Shown in pieces: positions 43,991-50,604 of a stretch of DNA of 64,000 bases (its first letter is position 1; every line of letters begins with the position of its first letter). A model generated the notes under the pieces. It was not told the origin of the DNA. It saw only the letters and a program-made list of their open reading frames with translations, and did no database searches. This DNA comes from Paenibacillus segetis (GTDB lineage: Bacteria; Bacillota; Bacilli; Paenibacillales; Paenibacillaceae). Location: assembly GCF_014639155.1 (NCBI RefSeq), contig NZ_BMFT01000001.1, positions 1,302,001 through 1,366,000 of the forward strand, in the 5' to 3' direction. Position numbers and translations under genes: made by a program.

Positions 43991-45645
43991 CCTTGTGCAT
44001 GCTCAAAGTTGTACCGAACTTTAACTTCAGCTTTTTTTCTTTTACTATTTCCATCCTCTGGTCCATCTGTGATAACAGTGATCTCTTTGACTAAAGCTTT
44101 TATGATTTGTCGTTTAACCTCAAAAGGCGGATCGTTTTCAATTTTTGATCGAAAGTCTAAAAGTAATTTTTCTGCAGAATCAAATTTTATAGAAATATGT
44201 TTCTCGGCTTCGATCAATGCATTCAGTTCCTTGATTCGATTCTCTAAATTAATGGACTCTTGCATTATTCCCTGCAGTTGCTTTTCTACATCGAGCGCAG
44301 TGATCATTTTTTGTCTATATAGATTTAAGATACTTTGACGTTCAGTTTCTTTGTCATCAATACTCTTCTTAATTATAAAGATCTCATTTTTATAATCCTC
44401 GGTCTCACTCCTCTTAACTATCATTCCATCTTCAAGCTCTTGTAGTGCATCCCCAGGGTTAAGAATAAAATCGACACACTCTTCCCAAACCAACGCTTCT
44501 ATCCAATCACAAGGGATGTTTTTAGAAGGGCACTTACCCAATATCGGCCCTTTGTATATCCTTTTCCCACCGCATATATAAAACGGTTTTTTAATGCGTT
44601 TACCATTTTGATTACGAGGTCCCGATCCAAAGGAAGTTCCCATATACGTAATACCACAGCACCCACATTTGATTAAACCACGAAGCATATACTGACTCTT
44701 TGAGTTACGTACACTCTCAAATTGATTATCTCTGAGAGTTTGTTGAGCAATGTCCCAGGTCTCTTCTGGGACGATAGCAGGCACTTCACGACGAATTATT
44801 TCACGTTCTCTTTTGGACCGTTTCCCATAATCGTGATATCCCTTATAAGTAGTATTTTTTAATATGGTACTAATGCGTCCAGGTCTCCATATACCGGCAG
44901 TACTTTCTTTACGTTTTCCGCGATCAAGCCCTTTCTTAACCTTCCGTCCATGTACGATATAGGACGGTGGGATTTTTAAATCGTTTAGGTAATCTGCAAC
45001 CTTAATGGTAGACATTCTCTGACTAGATACAAGATGATAAATCAGCCTCACAATTCCAGCCTCAGATAAATTTTCTTTCCCAGGGAGAGGATCTTCGTTT
45101 ATCTCCAAAAAACCTTCAGTGTTTACTCTATATCCATAAGGGACTATACCGCCCAACCATTTACCGAGGCGTGCGTGACGATTAGCTCCATGCCAAAGTG
45201 TCTCGATTAAAGTATCCCTGTCAAATTCAGCTTGTCCAGCCAGCAGGGTAATGACAAATCTACCTGTTGGGGTACCAGTATCAAAAGGCTCTGTCATTGA
45301 TCTGATCGCCACACCATATTGTTCAAGTTGATATATGGCATCTAAGATAAAACGAGCCTTGCGACCGAGACGTTTCATGTTATAGATCAACACTAACTTG
45401 ATTTTTCCAGCCTTTGCGTCTTCAATAAGGCGCTTACCATCTGGACGTTCTTCAAGGGAATGAGCATGCCCGCTGACCCCATCGTCCTTGTAATAATCTT
45501 TAATATTGATGTTATATAAGTCCGAGTATTTATCGGCGTACTCAATTTGAGTTTCAATTGTTTCACGTTCCTGCTGATCCTCTGAAGATACCCTCGCATA
45601 TACGACCGCATCTTTAAACTGACTTTGTTCATTAAAATTAAACAT
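43957..45645 (-). CDS. Large serine recombinase (phage integrase)
   Basis: The 562-residue protein has the resolvase catalytic domain with the nucleophile Ser20 in VYARVSS, the GVSGHAHSLEERP and NMKRLGRKARFI motifs, then the recombinase domain, a zinc ribbon (CGCCG near 348 and paired cysteines at about 377-393) and a long coiled coil (about 420-500). This is the layout of phiC31/A118/SPbeta-type integrases. Its stop codon lies inside the target gene comM. GGGGAGG precedes the ATG. A leader motif shared with two neighbouring genes lies upstream. Confidence 0.95.
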   Translation of the reverse strand: MFNFNEQSQFKDAVVYARVSSEDQQERETIETQIEYADKYSDLYNINIKDYYKDDGVSGHAHSLEERPDGKRLIEDAKAGKIKLVLIYNMKRLGRKARFILDAIYQLEQYGVAIRSMTEPFDTGTPTGRFVITLLAGQAEFDRDTLIETLWHGANRHARLGKWLGGIVPYGYRVNTEGFLEINEDPLPGKENLSEAGIVRLIYHLVSSQRMSTIKVADYLNDLKIPPSYIVHGRKVKKGLDRGKRKESTAGIWRPGRISTILKNTTYKGYHDYGKRSKREREIIRREVPAIVPEETWDIAQQTLRDNQFESVRNSKSQYMLRGLIKCGCCGITYMGTSFGSGPRNQNGKRIKKPFYICGGKRIYKGPILGKCPSKNIPCDWIEALVWEECVDFILNPGDALQELEDGMIVKRSETEDYKNEIFIIKKSIDDKETERQSILNLYRQKMITALDVEKQLQGIMQESINLENRIKELNALIEAEKHISIKFDSAEKLLLDFRSKIENDPPFEVKRQIIKALVKEITVITDGPEDGNSKRKKAEVKVRYNFEHAQGNLLTLVRADI

Positions 45646-45680
45646 GATAACCTCCCCATGCTGAGAATGTATGATTTATA

Positions 45681-46313
45681 TCAAGGTCGTAAAAGGCCTT
45701 TATCTTCATAACTTGGCATTCCGTTGGCCACGAGCTGACGATCTAATTTATCAAGAATTCGATGTGTCTCTGCGGTCCATTGAGGTTTCCGTTCCTCAGT
45801 CATATCTGCCTGGTTCACTGCGTCCATAAGGATACCTTGAAACTCTCGCCGGATGATCTGATCAAGGCGGCGCTCGGCAAACTCAAAAGGAACCCGAAAG
45901 ATTTCTGATAAGTAAGCCACGGCTTCGCTGTGATAGCCTGGAATAGGCAATTGTGAAAACATTGAGAAGGGGACAGCGGCGTATAGGATGAACCGTTCGG
46001 CCTCATCCTCTTGAGCTTGTGTAAATGACTCAGGCATGATTGTTTGATTGCCTGTGTGTCGAAGAAGGTGACAAAGCTCGTGAAGAAATTCAAAGTGTTG
46101 CTCTTCCGGTGTTATTCGGCTATCAAGGAACATGCTGTGCATACCGGCTGTGGATTCTACTGCTCGACTTCTTACCTCCGCTTTGTGAACCCAGACATTT
46201 AAACGATGGGAAATCTCGTCTATAGAGATTTGATGGGGAGAGGTAATATTGTTTTGCTTATAGATATCCTCTAAAAATTGTTCCAGATTAGTCATTTGAT
46301 AGTGTATAAACAT
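45681..46313 (-). CDS. ImmA/IrrE-type metalloprotease
   Basis: The 210-residue protein has the zinc motif HELCH (residues 78-82, in FEFLHELCHLLRH) and a downstream DEAERF acidic site. In ICEBs1, ImmA cleaves the repressor ImmR to induce the element; IrrE acts likewise in Deinococcus. Here it probably cleaves the CI-like repressor at 47.4-47.8 kb. ATG 46313 is chosen because TGGAGG lies seven bases upstream. It is followed by the recombinase gene 35 bases later. Confidence 0.85.
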   Translation of the reverse strand: MFIHYQMTNLEQFLEDIYKQNNITSPHQISIDEISHRLNVWVHKAEVRSRAVESTAGMHSMFLDSRITPEEQHFEFLHELCHLLRHTGNQTIMPESFTQAQEDEAERFILYAAVPFSMFSQLPIPGYHSEAVAYLSEIFRVPFEFAERRLDQIIRREFQGILMDAVNQADMTEERKPQWTAETHRILDKLDRQLVANGMPSYEDKGLLRP

Positions 46314-46324
46314 GATGATAGCCT

Positions 46325-46384
46325 CCATTACGGGAATGTATGTTCTATTTTGTAGCGAAAAGAAAAGCCGTATTCGGCTTGAAT
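46325..46384 (-). repeat. Duplicated leader element, copy A (before immA-type gene)
   Basis: On the minus strand the order is a hairpin (AAGCCG-AATA-CGGCTT), TTCTTTTC, a TACAAAAT box, GAACATACATTC (46334-46345) and the ribosome binding site. Copy B has the same parts in the same spacing 240 bases away. GAACATACATTC differs at one base from the LexA core GAAC-N4-GTTC. Confidence 0.65.
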
Positions 46385-46391
46385 TAATAAA

Positions 46392-46553
46392 TTATGATTT
46401 CTTTTCATCGTCAGTTCTTTTTTCTACTTCTTTCGGTTGCGAAGCATAGTAGGCGATGACCTCAGGTGATGGTTCAGTTCCTGAAGCTTTAATAATCATA
46501 GGTTCTAATTTTAAATCACGATCGGATCCGTTAAAGACTCCAATTCTGATCAT
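46392..46553 (-). CDS. Small hypothetical prophage protein, 53 aa
   Basis: ATG 46553 is preceded by GGAAGGTG. The product (MIRIGVFNGSDRDLKLEPM, then SPEVIAYYASQPKEVEK) has no recognised domain and a charged C-terminus. It lies between the lipoprotein and the protease genes in the lysogeny module and has its own copy of the duplicated leader. It may belong to the induction control circuit, but that is inferred only from position. Confidence 0.55.
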   Translation of the reverse strand: MIRIGVFNGSDRDLKLEPMIIKASGTEPSPEVIAYYASQPKEVEKRTDDEKKS

Positions 46554-46563
46554 GGAAAACACC

Positions 46564-46623
46564 TTCCTTTACAGAATGTATGTTCGATTTTAGGGTGAAA
46601 AGAAAAGCCATTTCTGGCTCAGA
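46564..46623 (-). repeat. Duplicated leader element, copy B (before 53-aa gene)
   Basis: On the minus strand the order is a hairpin (AGCCA-GAAA-TGGCT), TTCTTTTC, a CTAAAAT box, CGAACATACATTC (46573-46586 region) and GGAAGG. A third, shorter copy (AAATCATACATTC) lies before the recombinase gene at about 45665-45680. Shared operators would co-regulate the three genes. Confidence 0.65.
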
Positions 46624-46642
46624 TTTAGAAAAAGGATATTAT

Positions 46643-47347
46643 TCATTTAGTTATTGTTGAAACTGTTAATATTACAAAGCTTGTAGTTCCTCCACCGAGA
46701 TTTTTCATTGAGGATAATCCTGTAGGTACACCTATCATAGTCACAAAATCACCATCAAGAATATCTCCGGTTGAATTCATATATATACCATAAATTGAAT
46801 TGGTGTTTTCATCTATCACCTGTATGTCAGCTACAGTTCCCATTGCGGTTTCTGCTTCCTTAATTCGCAGAACATATCCACTAATCATTACCATTTTATC
46901 TAAATAAGGTGTGATATTTTTAAATAGGTGGCGCGCCGTAATATTATCGTCAACTTCAGCTTTAGCAGCAATCTTTGAATCGGTAGTTAGAGCAGGGAAA
47001 AGTTCGTAATGATCTACTATATAGTTATAAGTTTTTTCATTAAGAACTTTATCTTCATCCAAATAAGGTACTAACATTTTCATCATTTCAGCTGTTCTAG
47101 TTTTCTTAGAAGCTTCTTGTAGTTTAGCTTGTTCTTCAGCCTTTTTTGCTTCTTTTTCCTTTTTCTCCACAGCAGTTTTTTCGGCTAATTGATTTCTTAA
47201 CTTTTCATTTTCCTCTTCTAATTTTTGTTGTTTCGTTGCACTAATTGAATCATTACCTTGACTACTTAACTTGCCATCGCTACTTCCACAAGCTGTAATG
47301 ATTGATATGATGATAATAACTAATGCAGTAATCTTAAAACTCTTCAT
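46643..47347 (-). CDS. Prophage lipoprotein
   Basis: The 234-residue product has a lipoprotein signal with lipobox ITAC (Cys20), a coiled coil rich in Lys/Glu/Ala (about 40-85) and a C-terminal OB-like beta domain (MVMISGYVLRIKEAE, ADIQVIDENTNSIYGIYM, GDFVTMIGVPTG). It is expected on the outer face of the membrane. It sits in the lysogeny module next to the repressor, a common place for genes expressed by the lysogen, such as superinfection exclusion proteins. The function is not recognised. Confidence 0.7.
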   Translation of the reverse strand: MKSFKITALVIIIISIITACGSSDGKLSSQGNDSISATKQQKLEEENEKLRNQLAEKTAVEKKEKEAKKAEEQAKLQEASKKTRTAEMMKMLVPYLDEDKVLNEKTYNYIVDHYELFPALTTDSKIAAKAEVDDNITARHLFKNITPYLDKMVMISGYVLRIKEAETAMGTVADIQVIDENTNSIYGIYMNSTGDILDGDFVTMIGVPTGLSSMKNLGGGTTSFVILTVSTITK

Positions 47348-47398
47348 AAAAATAAATCACTTTCACTTTCATTGCCCCCATCGGCTGAGGTATTTGCT

Positions 47399-47797
47399 TT
47401 ATTCCCCCTGTGGGTCCCCGGGCTTACGTCCTTTTTCCTTCTCTTGTAAGATCTTAAAAATCTGACGCATTTCTTCACGTCGTTCTTCTGGTGCATTTAG
47501 ATAGTCTTTGAAAAATAAGCCATGCTCAGGGTTACTGATGAAGGTTTCAAATGCATCCAGTTCTGTAGAGTTCAAATTACTTTTATCTGGGGAAGGGTCA
47601 TTAATTTGTCCAAGTAAATAGTCTGAATTTGTCTCAAGAATTTTTGCTATTTTTGTTAATGTCTGTGTATCTACATCACGCTTACCGGATTCGTAGTTCC
47701 CGTAACCTTGTCGTGTTATTCCTAATTTATCTGCCATATTTTGATGTGTAAGTTTTTTTTTAAGTCTTAATGTAGCTAATCGATCTAAGTCGAGCAC
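47399..47797 (-). CDS. CI-like phage repressor (XRE family)
   Basis: The 132-residue protein has an N-terminal helix-turn-helix (RLKKKLTHQNMADKLGITRQGYGNYESGKRD, residues about 10-40, quoted in parts: LTHQNMADKL and TRQGYGNYE) and a short C-terminal helical region. It lacks a LexA/CI self-cleavage domain, which fits inactivation by the ImmA-type protease. GTG 47797 is preferred because GAGGTG lies nine bases upstream. Its promoter and operators lie in the divergent region to the right. Confidence 0.85.
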   Translation of the reverse strand: MLDLDRLATLRLKKKLTHQNMADKLGITRQGYGNYESGKRDVDTQTLTKIAKILETNSDYLLGQINDPSPDKSNLNSTELDAFETFISNPEHGLFFKDYLNAPEERREEMRQIFKILQEKEKGRKPGDPQGE

Positions 47798-47824
47798 TTT
47801 ATATATCACCTCGCATTTATCACA

Positions 47825-47937
47825 AGTATAACGCAACTAATTGTTGCCTGAAACATTGGAAACAAAAAGTTGCAATTAATTATTGACAGAAACATAATGT
47901 TGCGTATAATGATTGATATGAGGAAACGAAATGTTGC
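47825..47937. promoter_or_regulatory. Lysogeny switch: divergent promoters with four GNAAC-N5-GTTGC operators
   Basis: Operators O1 47833-47847, O2 47859-47873, O3 47889-47903 and O4 47923-47937 share G(C/A)AAC-N5-GTTGC; a fifth, O5, is at 48149-48163 inside the next gene. The rightward promoter is TTGACA (47883-47888) and TATAAT (47905-47910), with O3 filling its 16-base spacer. The leftward promoter has -10 TATACT (complement at 47825-47830) with O1 in its spacer. This is a classical CI/Cro arrangement. Confidence 0.85.
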
Positions 47938-47954
47938 ATATGGAGGTGGTGAAC

Positions 47955-48206
47955 ATGCCTAGAACTTGGTTGATTGAAATTAGAACGAATGCGAATAAGA
48001 CACATGATGATATAGCAACAGAAGTTGATGTTAGTCGGCAGTATTATGGAATGATTGAATCAGGAATTAGAAATCCTAGTGTTGATCTTGCAAAACGTAT
48101 TGCTTTTATATTGAAGTTTGATTGGATAATTTTTTTTGAAGAGTATGGCAACAAAACGTTGCATATTGAGCAGTCTGTAACATCAAAACAAAAGGAGGTG
48201 GGATAG
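47955..48206 (+). CDS. Cro-like XRE-family regulator
   Basis: The 83-residue protein is mostly one helix-turn-helix domain (WLIEIRTNANKTHDDIATEV, SRQYYGMIESGIRNPS). GGAGGTGGTGAAC precedes ATG 47955. It is the first rightward gene from the switch and carries operator O5 in its 3' end, suggesting feedback. It is expected to favour lytic growth. Confidence 0.8.
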   Translation: MPRTWLIEIRTNANKTHDDIATEVDVSRQYYGMIESGIRNPSVDLAKRIAFILKFDWIIFFEEYGNKTLHIEQSVTSKQKEVG

Positions 48207-48368
48207 GTGGATGATGCTCATACGACTAATCCTTCAGGTATAACTTATCAACCTGAATACGAACCGGACAAGGAGAGAATGGTCAAGGCATTGCAAATTT
48301 TAAAAGAAGCTCCGCTAGCAAAGAAGGATGACTGTTCTAATGAAGATGAGCTCCAGGAAGGAGCCTGA
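48207..48368 (+). CDS. Small early prophage protein, 53 aa
   Basis: GTG 48207 follows AAGGAGGTGGGATAG, and its first base directly follows the stop of the Cro-like gene. The product is polar and acidic (DDAHTTNPSGITYQPEYEPD, AKKDDCSNEDELQEG). I do not recognise it. It is likely co-transcribed with its neighbours. Confidence 0.55.
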   Translation: MDDAHTTNPSGITYQPEYEPDKERMVKALQILKEAPLAKKDDCSNEDELQEGA

Positions 48369-48369
48369 A

Positions 48370-48615
48370 ATGAGATTTCGATGGATCCGACAGACTTCTA
48401 GGTCCGCATGTATTTCAGCAGCCATAACTCGAGTAATGCTAAAGGATATGAATTTAGAAATTGCACTAGATATATCTCTTCCGAAGTACGCTGTTAATCC
48501 TGAGTCATTGTCTCAATTGGAACATAAACGATTGTTGAAGGATTTAAGATTGGAGCTAAAAAGGGTAGAAGAAAACCGCCGGAGCTGTACCGGCCACCGG
48601 CGGATGAGGGGATAA
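48370..48615 (+). CDS. Hypothetical early prophage protein, 81 aa
   Basis: ATG 48370 starts one base after the previous stop, with AGGAAGGAG upstream. The product is basic, with a helical part (ISAAITRVMLKDMNLEIALD) and KRLLKDLRLELKRVEENRR near the end. No family recognised; it may bind nucleic acid given its charge. Confidence 0.5.
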   Translation: MRFRWIRQTSRSACISAAITRVMLKDMNLEIALDISLPKYAVNPESLSQLEHKRLLKDLRLELKRVEENRRSCTGHRRMRG

Positions 48616-48653
48616 AGGGGAGGTATTACTTACAACTAAATCATACATCAGAC

Positions 48654-48688
48654 CCTTGTCCGTATTCATCAACTAAAACGGACAAAGG
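48654..48688 (+). promoter_or_regulatory. Hairpin overlapping ribosome binding site of next gene
   Basis: CCTTGTCCGT pairs with ACGGACAAAGG (one bulge) across a 14-base loop. The right arm ends in the AAAGGAGG ribosome binding site of the gene at 48702, so the fold could lower its translation. Confidence 0.5.
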
Positions 48689-48701
48689 AGGCTTTTATTA
48701 A

Positions 48702-49217
48702 ATGGCAATCGGACAATTTGGACCAGCGCTTGAAGAAGTACTTAAGCGGACAGGGGATACACGAGGCAAAGCAGGTGCAGTAGCCCATGTGGATGCTACG
48801 TTAATTGGAAAGATCGTTAATGGAACTAGGAAGCCTTCCAAAGAGGTAATAAGGGCAGCAACTGAACATTACGATGATGGACAACTTTTCTTGGCTGCAG
48901 CTGCAGAGGCCACTGGAGGTGCGTTTGTTCCTTGGTTAAACCTCGCTGACTTACATAAATCTAGTACAACATTGAAAACTATCGAGGAAATGGAAGAGGC
49001 GGAAGCGGCACTTCAAGTAATACCGATTACAAAACGACCGGATCAACTAACCCAAAAAGAGCGTCAACAGATTCAAGTGTCGATCATGGAACAAATCGAA
49101 GCTGTTACAGCACTTATGCATAATATCGTCATACTTTGTCGGGAATACGGATTTTCGTTCTCTGGAATGTTTCGTGAACATGCGACTGAGATGAAACTCA
49201 AAAAATATATGAAATGA
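48702..49217 (+). CDS. XRE-like DNA-binding protein, prophage early region
   Basis: The 171-residue protein has an N-terminal helix-turn-helix-like region (FGPALEEVLKRTGDTRGKAG, DATLIGKIVNGTRKPSKEVI) in which an Xre-type recognition helix can be seen, and a helical C-terminal half with TQKERQQIQVSIMEQIEAV. It probably regulates early transcription. The specific partner is unknown. Confidence 0.65.
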   Translation: MAIGQFGPALEEVLKRTGDTRGKAGAVAHVDATLIGKIVNGTRKPSKEVIRAATEHYDDGQLFLAAAAEATGGAFVPWLNLADLHKSSTTLKTIEEMEEAEAALQVIPITKRPDQLTQKERQQIQVSIMEQIEAVTALMHNIVILCREYGFSFSGMFREHATEMKLKKYMK

Positions 49218-49227
49218 GGTAAGAGGA

Positions 49228-49506
49228 ATGGATATCAAGCAACTGGAAGCAGAAGCGCGGTTTGTTGCTAGGAACGCCAAACATAACATGAAATTGATCC
49301 TACGTAATCCGGAAATGATTGTGGATGGCAAGATGAATCAGGTGATGGCTGATCTAAAGGGGATGGACAAGCTTCATACAACGTTTGAAGCACAAAAGGA
49401 AAATGCCCGTCGGCTAGGACGGACATCGTTGAGAACCCGATTAAAGTATCTCTTTGTGTCTATTGTACGTGTTGAACTCCGCAAGGGCAAGAGAGAAACA
49501 GCTTAA
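49228..49506 (+). CDS. Hypothetical prophage protein, 92 aa
   Basis: The product is helical and basic (MDIKQLEAEARFVARNAKHN, NPEMIVDGKMNQVMADLKGM). ATG 49228 follows GAGGTAAGAGG. It follows the XRE-like gene by ten bases. No family recognised. Confidence 0.55.
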   Translation: MDIKQLEAEARFVARNAKHNMKLILRNPEMIVDGKMNQVMADLKGMDKLHTTFEAQKENARRLGRTSLRTRLKYLFVSIVRVELRKGKRETA

Positions 49507-49555
49507 TAATACTAAAGCTAATTATATCAATTTAATTATAAAAGGAGCTATTTAT

Positions 49556-49807
49556 ATGAAATCAACTGGAATTGTTAGAAAAGTGGATGAATTAGGACGC
49601 CTGGTTATCCCTATGGAGTTACGACGCACATTAGGGATCGGAGAGAAAGATCCAATTGAAATTTTTACAGATGGAGAGCAAATCATTTTACGTAAGTATC
49701 AACCTGGGTGTGTGTTTACTGGTGAAGATACTGATCTCATCTCTTTCAAAGGGAAACTGGTAAGCAAAGCTGCTATTCGAGAAATGGCGGCTGCTGCAGG
49801 AATTTAA
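49556..49807 (+). CDS. AbrB-family transcriptional regulator
   Basis: The 83-residue protein begins MKSTGIVRKVDELGRLVIPM, the swapped-hairpin DNA-binding domain of AbrB/SpoVT proteins, followed by a short C-terminal region with CVFTGED and KAAIREMAAAAG. AAAAGGAG precedes ATG 49556. Phage-borne AbrB-like proteins are common in Bacillus and can affect host transition-state and sporulation genes; the target here is unknown. Confidence 0.88.
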   Translation: MKSTGIVRKVDELGRLVIPMELRRTLGIGEKDPIEIFTDGEQIILRKYQPGCVFTGEDTDLISFKGKLVSKAAIREMAAAAGI

Positions 49808-50014
49808 TCAAATAGACAGAGCTTCTGCTTTGTCTCCCGGCGTCGGACAGTATTCTAACCTTACTCCTGTTCGGCGTCGAGAGATGCAGCTGATGCATTA
49901 ATCCATTAGAAAGGTGTGAGAACGGCGTAGCCTAAAAGATTTACTTCAAATGTTGAGTGGAGGGGTTGATAGAGGCAGCCGCTTCACTCTCAGAATCTGA
50001 GAGGAGGAGAAGCC

Positions 50015-50272
50015 ATGCAAGTCATTCAAAAACTGACGATTGTCGGCAATCAGACACGGGTGTTTGAAGTTGGGACTGAGCTTAACGGTCGTGTAGTAAT
50101 CGAGATTAAGCAAGTAGGAACTGAATTCGAAGAGTGTGTTCATTCGGAGTTTCATGTGTTAGACGAAGATGGGGAGCTGATAGCAAGTATTGAAAACGCT
50201 CCGGTCATTGTTGACTGGCAAGTAATTGCGGTTGATGACAATGAAAAAGACCCGTTGCAGCGGGTCTCATAA
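50015..50272 (+). CDS. Hypothetical prophage protein, 85 aa
   Basis: The product is beta-rich (QVIQKLTIVGNQTRVFEVG, RVVIEIKQVG) with an acidic C-terminus. GAGGAGGAG precedes the ATG. A weak hairpin (GACCCGTTGCAGCGGGTCTC) at its 3' end overlaps the stop codon and may act as a partial terminator. No family recognised. Confidence 0.6.
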   Translation: MQVIQKLTIVGNQTRVFEVGTELNGRVVIEIKQVGTEFEECVHSEFHVLDEDGELIASIENAPVIVDWQVIAVDDNEKDPLQRVS

Positions 50273-50343
50273 AGCACTTAAGAAATTATCTTGCCCCCAC
50301 TATAGCAGATTGGGGGCTCACTACACAAGGGGGAGTGAATAGG

Positions 50344-50604
50344 ATGGGTACAGCTTATTCGGTAGATGTAAGTTCCGAGAACATTGAGGTGGAGGTATTA
50401 CCTGAAACAAAGTATTGCTCTACAGCACTTTGTCTTCGAGGCGGCTTCGGTACAATTCAACTATTTGCAGCAAACGAACACCTAGCAGAAATCGAATTCG
50501 CTCTACGGAATCACCTGGACCGAATTCGTTATCCAGAAACTCCGGATCAACAGTTAATCATGAATGAAGAAATGAATCATTACATTAAGGAGGAAATCGC
50601 TTGA
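50344..50604 (+). CDS. Hypothetical prophage protein, 86 aa
   Basis: ATG 50344 follows GGGGGAGTG. The product is acidic (YSVDVSSENIEVEVLPETKY) with a helical end (EQIMNEEMN-type region near residues 70-86). It overlaps the start of the SbcC-like gene by four bases. No family recognised; its coupling to the ATPase suggests an accessory role in recombination. Confidence 0.55.
   Translation: MGTAYSVDVSSENIEVEVLPETKYCSTALCLRGGFGTIQLFAANEHLAEIEFALRNHLDRIRYPETPDQQLIMNEEMNHYIKEEIA

Noticed and set aside
49808..50014. Small ORFs in the gap after the AbrB-like gene
   Set aside because: Candidate frames are shorter than 20 codons or lack proper spacing to GGAGG; a direct repeat of CGGCGTCG is present but unexplained.
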